Virus record (IMG/VR): IMGVR_UViG_3300005264_000009
Coordinates: 1 to 64,000 of that record
Source: a virus
Length of the DNA: 64,000 nt
Strand: one strand, 5' to 3'
Shown: piece by piece, positions 58,019-64,000 of the stretch
How positions within the stretch are numbered: the first letter of the stretch is position 1
Layout of the letters: each line of letters begins with the position of its first letter
Notes under the pieces: generated by a model
Database searches by the model: none
What the model saw: only the letters and a program-made list of their open reading frames with translations
What the model was told of the DNA's origin: nothing
Made by a program: the position numbers and the translations under genes

Positions 58019-58501
58019 ATGAATAAACAATTAAGAAAAAAGGATGTACCTAAACTAAGGGAAAAGATATTAAAAAAACAAGGTGGTGTTTGCTGGATTT
58101 GTAAAAGAATACCTAAAATAGCTTGTTTGGACCACCACCACAGTAAAAAAGTAAAAGGAAGTGGCAAAATAAGAGGTGTTTTATGCTCCTCATGCAATAT
58201 ATTTATAGCTAAAAGTGAGAATAATTGTGTAAGGTATGGTATAAAACAAGATACCCTGCCTTATATACTAAGGAGAGTGGCTGATTACTTGGAAAAGAAA
58301 CAATATCCTTATATACACCCTTCCGAAGCACCAAAACCCTTAAAATTGCAACGTAATAGCTTTAATAAGCTAAAAAAGGCTTTTATTAAAAAGTATCCTA
58401 AAAGAAAAATCCCTGAATACCCTAAATCAGGTAAACTTATTAAATCTTTAGAAAAACTATATAAAGAATTTAATATAGAACCTAAATATCTAAAAAAATA
58501 A
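58019..58501 (+). CDS. recombination endonuclease VII
   Basis: 160 residues. C-W-I-C near residue 23, D-H-H-H near residue 38, G-V-L-C-S-S-C-N near residue 58: the zinc and catalytic pattern of T4 gp49-type endonuclease VII, which cuts branched DNA before packaging. The C-terminal 70 residues are basic (K-R-K-I-P). Starts three bases after the exonuclease stop. Confidence 0.85.
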   Translation: MNKQLRKKDVPKLREKILKKQGGVCWICKRIPKIACLDHHHSKKVKGSGKIRGVLCSSCNIFIAKSENNCVRYGIKQDTLPYILRRVADYLEKKQYPYIHPSEAPKPLKLQRNSFNKLKKAFIKKYPKRKIPEYPKSGKLIKSLEKLYKEFNIEPKYLKK

Positions 58502-58513
58502 AAAGAGAAAAAA

Positions 58514-58729
58514 GTGAAAACACATGAATTAGCACATTTATTATTAAAAATGCCTGATAGTAGAATAACAGTAAGTACCGATATAAGCACTTGTGATGAT
58601 GACTATGATAATAGAGCTTTTGGGGATACTTTGTATGATTACATCTATACGGATAAACATATAACACTTATCTTTATTGATGGTTCACTAAATTTTAATT
58701 ATAAAACACTTAGTGGTAATATTAAATAA
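58514..58729 (+). CDS. hypothetical protein, GTG start
   Basis: 71 residues. GTG 58514 follows AAAGAGAAAAAA. K-T-H-E-L-A-H-L-L-L-K-M-P-D-S-R-I-T-V is a pattern common in small phage proteins near replication genes (L-A-x-x-L-L-x-x-P-D). Function unknown. Confidence 0.65.
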   Translation: MKTHELAHLLLKMPDSRITVSTDISTCDDDYDNRAFGDTLYDYIYTDKHITLIFIDGSLNFNYKTLSGNIK

Positions 58730-58755
58730 AAAATCAGTATCTTATTAAAAACTTC

Positions 58756-58784
58756 TTGACTTCTTAATAAAAACCTGTTAAGAC
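58756..58784 (+). promoter_or_regulatory. sigma70-type promoter
   Basis: TTGACT (58756-58761), spacer TCTTAATAAAAACCTGT, TAAGAC (58779-58784). Confidence 0.83.
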
Positions 58785-58817
58785 TATAAACAATCAAACA
58801 ATCATAAAAGGAAAAAC

Positions 58818-59255
58818 ATGAATAAAAAATGGGATCTTAGGTTTATGAAATTGGCAAAGGAAGTATCCACTTGGAGTAAAGATATAAGTACCAAGTGTGG
58901 ATCAGTTATTGTGAATAATGACAAAAGAATTATTAGTACTGGTTTTAATGGTTATCCAAAAGGAGTTGACGATGATAATTATATGGATAGAGATTTAAAA
59001 TTAGCTCAAATAATTCATGGAGAGCTAAACGCAATTTTATTTGCAAAAAGATGTTTAAATGATTGCACAATATATGTTTACCCAATGCCACCTTGTTCTC
59101 AATGTATGGGTGCTATAATACAATCAGGTATAACAAGGGTTGTAACTAAAAAAATGACACCAGAACAAGAAGAAAGGTGGGGTTCTTCTATGGAAATTTC
59201 ATATCGAATGGCTAATAATGTTGGTCTAAGAATAGTAACTTTAAAAGAAATATAG
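58818..59255 (+). CDS. dCMP deaminase
   Basis: 145 residues. H-G-E-L-N-A zinc/proton site near residue 67 and P-P-C-S-Q-C-M-G near residue 93, the cytidine/dCMP deaminase signature. N-terminal S-T-K-C-G-S-V-I-V typical of the dCMP branch. Makes dUMP, the substrate for thymidylate synthesis (ThyX-like 27622). Confidence 0.9.
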   Translation: MNKKWDLRFMKLAKEVSTWSKDISTKCGSVIVNNDKRIISTGFNGYPKGVDDDNYMDRDLKLAQIIHGELNAILFAKRCLNDCTIYVYPMPPCSQCMGAIIQSGITRVVTKKMTPEQEERWGSSMEISYRMANNVGLRIVTLKEI

Positions 59256-59263
59256 GTTAATTT

Positions 59264-59707
59264 ATGAAATTAACATTTAATGAATATAAAGATTTTGAAT
59301 ATTGTAAGTATATTAAGTGTCAAAAAACACAATGTAAAGAGTGTGATGCTTATAAATACCATGATTATTTAATAAAAAAGAATTTTAAAATCATACAAAA
59401 CAATTTGAACATATCACCAGAATATCAGTATGACCATCTTTTACGCCTTGATTCTAATTATGTTTTAAAAGGAAATACTTGTTGGAGTATAAAACAGGGT
59501 ATGGATATAGGTCCTATGCCTTACTATATAACTGAAATTATAAGTGTTATAGAATTACCTAACCAATTAATTGTATTTGCTAAAGTAGAGGAAAAAGAAG
59601 CATCTTTTGTTTGTATGCTTAATACTAAGATTTGGACAGTTTACGAGGATACAACCAACAAAAAAGATAATTTTATAAAAAAGATTAAAAAGTTCTTGAC
59701 TTTTTAA
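59264..59707 (+). CDS. Cys-motif protein, paralog of the gene at 61140
   Basis: 147 residues. Y-C-K-Y-I-K-C-Q-K-T-Q-C-K-E-C-D-A-Y-K-Y-H-D-Y-L is matched by Y-C-K-S-I-G-C-D-K-F-Y-C-K-D-C-G-A-Y in the protein at 61140, giving a C-x3-C-x4-C-x2-C zinc-like site. It lacks that protein's C-terminal module. Its end overlaps a promoter. Confidence 0.7.
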   Translation: MKLTFNEYKDFEYCKYIKCQKTQCKECDAYKYHDYLIKKNFKIIQNNLNISPEYQYDHLLRLDSNYVLKGNTCWSIKQGMDIGPMPYYITEIISVIELPNQLIVFAKVEEKEASFVCMLNTKIWTVYEDTTNKKDNFIKKIKKFLTF

Positions 59708-59724
59708 TAGAAACGTGTTAAGAC
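59696..59724 (+). promoter_or_regulatory. sigma70-type promoter
   Basis: TTGACT (59696-59701), spacer TTTTAATAGAAACGTGT, TAAGAC (59719-59724). The -35 lies in the last codons of the preceding gene. Confidence 0.83.
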
Positions 59725-59761
59725 TACAACTAAACTTAACAATTAAACAAAGGGGTGGATT

Positions 59762-59845
59762 ATGAATTTTAAAGTATTTAGTAATGTAGTAAGGCATAGT
59801 AGATTTGGAATTTTAATAGTTTTTTTATTAGGTGATTTTGAATAA
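59762..59845 (+). CDS. 27-residue membrane peptide
   Basis: AAAGGGGTGGATT precedes an ATG opening 27 codons with a hydrophobic end (F-G-I-L-I-V-F-L-L-G) and basic start. First gene of the promoter at 59696. Low confidence because of size. Confidence 0.4.
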   Translation: MNFKVFSNVVRHSRFGILIVFLLGDFE

Positions 59846-59856
59846 AGGAGATTATA

Positions 59857-60963
59857 GTGAGAAAATTAGCTACAATACAAAGAATAAAAAATTTAACACC
59901 AATCAAAAAAGCTGATAGGATAGAATTAGCCTACATATTAGGTTGGGAGTGTGTAGTAAAAAAAGGGGAGTTCAAAATTAATGATTATTGTGTTTATTTT
60001 GAGGTTGACTCCATTTTGCCAGAGAAAGAAGTCTTTGAATTTATGCGTCCAAGAAAATTCAAGGTGAAAACAGCTAAATTTAGAAAACAAATATCACAAG
60101 GGTTAGCTTTACCTATTTCTATATTAGATAAAAATATTGTTATTAAAGAGGGGATGGATCTAACAACAATATTAAATATCACTAAATACGATCCTGAAAA
60201 AATCAAAGAGTGTAAAAGAAGTAAGAGTAAAAATATATTTGTTAATTATATGATGAAGTATAAAATTTTTAGAAAATGTTACTTATTTATTTTTCCTAAA
60301 TTAAAAGGTTGTTTTCCTGATTTTATACCTAAAACAGATGAAGAACGATTGCAAAACATACCAAATATAATAGAAAAAAATAATGGTGAAAACTTTTATT
60401 GTATGGAAAAATTAGATGGTCAAAGTTTAACTGTTTTTTATAATAATAAATTAAATAAATGGTATAAACCTTGGATAAATAATGCTTTTGGTGTTTGTTC
60501 AAGAAATATTTGGAGGAAAAGAAAAGATATGTCTAATTGGTGGTTTGTTGTAAAAAACTTAGATATTGAAAGGAAGTTGAAAAAATACTGTAAACAAACA
60601 AAAACTAACTTAGCTATCCAAGGTGAAATTATAGGACCTAATATACAAAATAATAGATATAATATAAAACAAAAGCAATTACATATTTTTTCTATTTTTA
60701 ATATAGACACACAAAAATACTTAAACTTCCATGATAAATCACATGTAATACATCAGTTAGGTTTAACAGAAGTTCCTTTTTATAATATAATTCAATTTAA
60801 TACGTCAATACACACAGTAAAATGGTTTACAGAGCGAACTAATAAAAAGAGTAAGATTAATAACGAAGTCTTAATGGAAGGACTTGTCTATAGATCTATT
60901 AAAAATGACGATATAAGTTTTAAAGTAATTAACCCTAATTTTTTATTAAAGTACAATTTGTAA
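59857..60963 (+). CDS. RNA ligase (DraRnl/Rnl5-like)
   Basis: 368 residues, GTG start at 59857 behind AAAGGAGATTATA. The N-terminal OB domain opens with L-A-T-I-Q-R-I-K-N-L-T-P-I and G-W-E-C-V-V-K-K-G-E-F, as in the Deinococcus Rnl family. Motif I is M-E-K-L-D-G-Q-S (nucleotidyl-Lys near 190), motif III/IIIa region L-A-I-Q-G-E-I-I-G-P, motif IV E-G-L-V-Y-R, motif V F-K-V-I-N. Seals 3'-OH/5'-P nicks, so it may repair RNA damage made by host defence nucleases. Confidence 0.87.
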   Translation: MRKLATIQRIKNLTPIKKADRIELAYILGWECVVKKGEFKINDYCVYFEVDSILPEKEVFEFMRPRKFKVKTAKFRKQISQGLALPISILDKNIVIKEGMDLTTILNITKYDPEKIKECKRSKSKNIFVNYMMKYKIFRKCYLFIFPKLKGCFPDFIPKTDEERLQNIPNIIEKNNGENFYCMEKLDGQSLTVFYNNKLNKWYKPWINNAFGVCSRNIWRKRKDMSNWWFVVKNLDIERKLKKYCKQTKTNLAIQGEIIGPNIQNNRYNIKQKQLHIFSIFNIDTQKYLNFHDKSHVIHQLGLTEVPFYNIIQFNTSIHTVKWFTERTNKKSKINNEVLMEGLVYRSIKNDDISFKVINPNFLLKYNL

Positions 60964-60972
60964 AGGAGATAA

Positions 60973-61140
60973 ATGAAACCAATATGTAACATATGTAAAA
61001 AACAAGTTGAATTTGATTTTACGTTAATGTGTTTTACTTGCTATAATAAGACTTGTAATAATTACCATAAAAATTTATATAGTTTAAAATCAAATAATAA
61101 AATATATGCTGATAAAACAGCATTTAAAAGGACTAAATAA
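60973..61140 (+). CDS. small zinc-ribbon protein
   Basis: 55 residues after AAAGGAGATAA. C-N-I-C at residue 5 and C-F-T-C near residue 20, plus C; basic end. Stop overlaps the next ATG by one base (TAATG). Confidence 0.6.
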   Translation: MKPICNICKKQVEFDFTLMCFTCYNKTCNNYHKNLYSLKSNNKIYADKTAFKRTK

Positions 61141-61877
61141 TGGAAATTAATTATATTGAATATAAAAATAAGGCTTATTGCAAATCTATTGGTTGTGATA
61201 AATTTTACTGTAAAGATTGTGGTGCTTATAGATTTCACGAGTATTTACAGGAAAACAATTTTTTAATAATTAAAAAAGATTCTGAAATTATTACAAGAAA
61301 TAATTATGATTTAATGTTCAGGAAAAAAGTAAAACATGATTTTATTAATTATATTTTTGTTAATAAAAAAACAAAAAAGGTACTGGCTCAACCCCCTTTT
61401 AAAACCACAAAATATGTGTCAATAATAGAAAAGGATAATGAAGTTTTAATTACAGATTATATAAAAGATAAAGAAGTAAAAATGGTTTATATAATTGATA
61501 AAGATGAATGGCATTTGATAAGTACACAAAATGTTATTAAACCATCTTTTAAAAATTTAATAGCAAAACAAATAAGTAATGTAGCAAAAAACAGAAAAGA
61601 TATTTTATCTGCTTTAGATGATTATTTTAAGGGATACAGTGATAAACAAATAGTAAGTGATAATACTACTATTTATAATATACCAGTGTTTAATATAAAA
61701 GTGTATGTTAATGTACTTGATACACACATTACTTTTTCTCTTATGGGACAAATGAAAAAGATAAATACTGTATATAGTTTTGTAAATGAACAAGATATAC
61801 CTTGTATTATGAAAGATTTAGATACTAAAATATACAATGTTTTAATTGAAGGTGATTTAAATGATCAAAATATTTAA
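61140..61877 (+). CDS. fusion of Cys-motif domain and YSF-type module
   Basis: 245 residues. Residues 1-140 match the protein at 59264 (Cys motif). Residues 150-245 (D-I-L-S-A-L-D-D-Y-F-K-G-Y ... V-Y-S-F-V-N-E-Q-D-I) match the C-terminal module of 20701 and 21433. So two phage domains found separately elsewhere in this window are joined here. Overlaps the methyltransferase scrap at 61861 by 17 bases. Confidence 0.7.
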   Translation: MEINYIEYKNKAYCKSIGCDKFYCKDCGAYRFHEYLQENNFLIIKKDSEIITRNNYDLMFRKKVKHDFINYIFVNKKTKKVLAQPPFKTTKYVSIIEKDNEVLITDYIKDKEVKMVYIIDKDEWHLISTQNVIKPSFKNLIAKQISNVAKNRKDILSALDDYFKGYSDKQIVSDNTTIYNIPVFNIKVYVNVLDTHITFSLMGQMKKINTVYSFVNEQDIPCIMKDLDTKIYNVLIEGDLNDQNI

Positions 61878-61962
61878 GGGTGATTGTTTAACTGTAATGG
61901 ATCAATTAATATTGGATGGTGTTAAGGTGGATGCAGTAATAACAGATCCACCTTTACAATAA
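61861..61962 (+). pseudogene. methyltransferase N-terminal scrap ending at motif IV
   Basis: 33 codons with a good ribosome binding site: G-D-C-L-T-V-M-D-Q-L-I, V-K-V-D-A-V-I-T-D-P-P, then L-Q and stop. Nearly identical to residues 1-34 of the intact enzyme at 32310 up to the catalytic D-P-P, where it breaks. An HNH endonuclease gene starts 15 bases later. No further methyltransferase sequence follows. Confidence 0.8.
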
Positions 61963-61977
61963 GGGGTACAATTAAAT

Positions 61978-62595
61978 ATGAAAAATAAAATAATTAAAGA
62001 GTATATTGCAGGAGTTACCTCTTTAAGAGAGGTTGCTATTATCTGTGGGACTGACCATCACAATGTGAAGAGAACATTAATTAAAGCAAATATAACGATA
62101 GTAAGAGCCAAGACAAAAGCACATACAAAAGCACATTGTAAAGCTATATCTAAGGCATGCAAAGGTAGAAAATGTTGGGTTAAGGGTAAAAAAATGCCAA
62201 AAGCATCACTTTACAAGAACATGTCTGCACACTTAAAGTGGGACGTTACATCAGAATGGTTGGCGAAGTTTGATGACATCGAAAAACTTAAATTTATAAA
62301 CAGGGCTATAACAAACAGGGATGGTAGGTATCCGTTTACAACAGATGAGTATAAAGAATACATAAATAAGTTTTATAATGATCTGAAATTCAACACACTT
62401 TACAAGAAGTGGTTGGGGACTAACAATAAATATTTGAAACCATCATTAGATCATATAATTCCAAAGTCAAAAGGTGGTACTAATAACTTAGATAATTTAC
62501 AGTTTCTAAGTTGGTTTGAAAATAGATGTAAAAGTGATATGTCTCAAAAGGAATGGGATTTACTTAAGAATAATATAAGCGATTATTTAATGTGA
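61978..62595 (+). CDS. HNH homing endonuclease
   Basis: 205 residues. N-terminal helix-turn-helix-like segment (T-S-L-R-E-V-A-I-I-C-G-T-D-H-H-N-V-K-R-T), a basic middle with a C-W-V-K-G-K-K-M-P motif typical of phage HNH proteins, and the HNH core L-D-H-I-I-P-K-S-K-G-G-T-N-N-L-D-N-L-Q near residue 160. Likely a free-standing mobile endonuclease. It sits exactly where the methyltransferase copy is cut off. Confidence 0.85.
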   Translation: MKNKIIKEYIAGVTSLREVAIICGTDHHNVKRTLIKANITIVRAKTKAHTKAHCKAISKACKGRKCWVKGKKMPKASLYKNMSAHLKWDVTSEWLAKFDDIEKLKFINRAITNRDGRYPFTTDEYKEYINKFYNDLKFNTLYKKWLGTNNKYLKPSLDHIIPKSKGGTNNLDNLQFLSWFENRCKSDMSQKEWDLLKNNISDYLM

Positions 62596-62641
62596 AGATT
62601 AAATAATATATCAGGTAATTCACTTTTTTATTAAAAACTTC

Positions 62642-62670
62642 TTGACTTCCTAATAAAAACGTGTTAAGAC
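62642..62670 (+). promoter_or_regulatory. sigma70-type promoter
   Basis: TTGACT (62642-62647), spacer TCCTAATAAAAACGTGT, TAAGAC (62665-62670). Confidence 0.84.
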
Positions 62671-62723
62671 TTTAATCAAGATAACAAAGGTATTTTTAAT
62701 TACTACTTTATAAAGGAGCTATT

Positions 62724-63071
62724 ATGGGTAGAGAGTTAAAACGTGTAAGCAAAGATTTTACGTGGGAATTAAATAAGATTTGGAAGGGTTATATAAATTC
62801 TGCTACATTAGAAGAACCACCTGCTGGTAAATACTATCAATTATGGGAAACAGTATCAGAAGGAAGCCCTGTATCACCAGCATTTAAAACAAAATTTGAA
62901 TTAGCAAAATATTTAGCTAAAGTTAAACACTTAAATATATCTGATTATAATACTTGGTTACATTTTTTAAATAATTATACTTGGAGTGTTTCCAGTGTAG
63001 GTACAAATGGAAAACTTATGAGTGGTGTTGAATATTTATATTATAAAGATAAAGATAAAGGAAAAATTTAA
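62724..63071 (+). CDS. conserved phage protein (GRELKRV family)
   Basis: 115 residues. G-R-E-L-K-R-V-S-K-D-F-T-W-E-L-N-K-I-W-K-G-Y is a start I recall from many gut-phage proteins of unknown function that usually carry a zinc insert; this one has no cysteines. Downstream of its own promoter, one base before the ligase gene. Confidence 0.7.
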   Translation: MGRELKRVSKDFTWELNKIWKGYINSATLEEPPAGKYYQLWETVSEGSPVSPAFKTKFELAKYLAKVKHLNISDYNTWLHFLNNYTWSVSSVGTNGKLMSGVEYLYYKDKDKGKI

Positions 63072-64000
63072 ATGGAAACATTAAAAACGGTATATGAACA
63101 ATTAGAAATAATTAAAAAAACAAGTAGTAAAATTAAAAAAGAAGAACTTATTAAAAAATATGCTAAAGATGATACTTTTAAAACTGTTTTAGTATTTGCA
63201 TACAATCCTTACATGCAATATAAAATTAAAAAAATACCAAAAGAAAAAGTAATATCCGAATTTTCTATAAATAATATTTTTACCTTTTTAACTACTCTTT
63301 CAAATAAAAAAGGTGCTACCAATGAAGATTATTACAAATTAGGAAGCCTTTGCAATATTGATGATGAAACATACAATGTAATTCATCGTGTGGTAAACAA
63401 AGATTTGAAGTGTGGTTTTTCAGCAAAAACAATTAATAAGGCTATTCCTTATTGTATTCCTGTCGTGCCTTATATGCGTTGTAGTAACGAAAAGAAATTA
63501 AAACATATTGATTATCCTGCTATTGTACAAGAAAAAGCAGATGGGGTTTTTGTAAATGTAATAATTGACAATAATAATGGAAATGGTATTAAAGTTGTTA
63601 CCAGAAATGGTAAAGAAGTTCATCAATTAAATCATTTAAAACACTTATTTAATACAGAATTAGATGGCGTTTTTATGGGTGAATTAGTTGTTATAGAAAA
63701 TAATATACTAATACTTAGTAGAAAAAAGGGTAATGGCATTATTAATTCATGTTTACATGGTACATGTTCACCAGTTGATTCTGCTAAAATACGCATACTT
63801 GTATGGGATGTTATACCACTTATAAATTTTTATGATGGTATTCCTTGTAATATACCATATATTGAAAGATTTAATCAATGTAGAAATACTGTTAAAAAAA
63901 TCAAACATAGATTTATCAAAACAATAAAAACAAAAAAAGTAAATAATATTGATGAAGCAAGAGAGTTTTATACTTTAATGCGTTCAGAGGGTAAAGAAGG
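63072..64000 (+). CDS. ATP-dependent DNA ligase (partial, runs off the window)
   Basis: 309 codons present, open at the 3' end. N-terminal helical domain with L-G-S-L-C-N-I and V-V-N-K-D-L-K-C-G-F-S-A-K-T-I-N-K-A-I-P as in T4-type ligases. Motif I is V-Q-E-K-A-D-G-V-F (nucleotidyl-Lys), then G-E-L-V-V (motif III) and I-R-I-L-V-W-D-V-I-P (motif IIIa). Joins Okazaki fragments. Remaining domains lie beyond 64000. Confidence 0.88.
   Translation, partial: METLKTVYEQLEIIKKTSSKIKKEELIKKYAKDDTFKTVLVFAYNPYMQYKIKKIPKEKVISEFSINNIFTFLTTLSNKKGATNEDYYKLGSLCNIDDETYNVIHRVVNKDLKCGFSAKTINKAIPYCIPVVPYMRCSNEKKLKHIDYPAIVQEKADGVFVNVIIDNNNGNGIKVVTRNGKEVHQLNHLKHLFNTELDGVFMGELVVIENNILILSRKKGNGIINSCLHGTCSPVDSAKIRILVWDVIPLINFYDGIPCNIPYIERFNQCRNTVKKIKHRFIKTIKTKKVNNIDEAREFYTLMRSEGKE

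Overview
This window is a strongly AT-rich piece of a large double-stranded DNA phage or prophage. Every gene I can support lies on the + strand. The genes are tightly packed, often overlap by a few bases, and start behind strong AGGAGG-type ribosome binding sites. About fifteen near-identical sigma70-type promoters (TTGACa/t, 17-base spacer, TGn-TATAAT-like) are visible. The standard bacterial code fits: TAA dominates, and TGA is used as a real stop at 53524 and 53727. The promoters and Shine-Dalgarno sites argue against a Bacteroidota host. A Bacillota-like or other low-GC host is possible, but the sequence does not settle it. No structural, packaging or lysis genes appear.

Region 1 (1-9.6 kb) is an accessory array of very small, mostly unknown genes, several of them diverged paralogs. 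They are separated by a handful of repeated, structured intergenic modules: a 32-nt GAAA-type hairpin followed by T-rich DNA, a T/A-rich second stem, and leader hairpins with compensatory changes. It also holds four left-handed beta-helix (hexapeptide repeat) proteins related to the N-terminus of YdcK. Region 2 (9.6-18 kb) has promoter-plus-leader cassettes driving small genes. These include an ArdC-type antirestriction protein and a DUF1874/AcrIII-1-like candidate ring nuclease that lacks the usual histidine. Region 3 (18-28 kb) carries a radical SAM enzyme, an SF2 helicase, many Cys-rich small proteins in paralogous pairs, a possible structured non-coding RNA (22.3-22.7 kb) and a ThyX-like protein.

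Region 4 (28-64 kb) is a nearly complete replication, recombination and nucleotide module. In order it has DnaG-like primase, a methyltransferase island, a run of winged-helix proteins including a likely initiator, a DnaB-type helicase with an intein, a degenerate helicase paralog, a C5 methyltransferase and a sliding clamp. These are followed by an SPO1-like UDG-PolA fusion polymerase, a clamp loader with a second intein, a UvsY-like protein, SSB, a UvsX/RecA-like recombinase, 5'-3' exonuclease, endonuclease VII, dCMP deaminase, an RNA ligase, an HNH endonuclease and a truncated ATP-dependent DNA ligase.

Recombination scars are common. Both inteins sit at the same P-loop GK^S/T position. Three beta-class methyltransferase N-termini are broken, two of them at or just after the catalytic DPP motif, with an HNH gene directly behind one. 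There is also a frameshifted mosaic C5 methyltransferase, gene-duplication remnants and recent in-frame tandem duplications.
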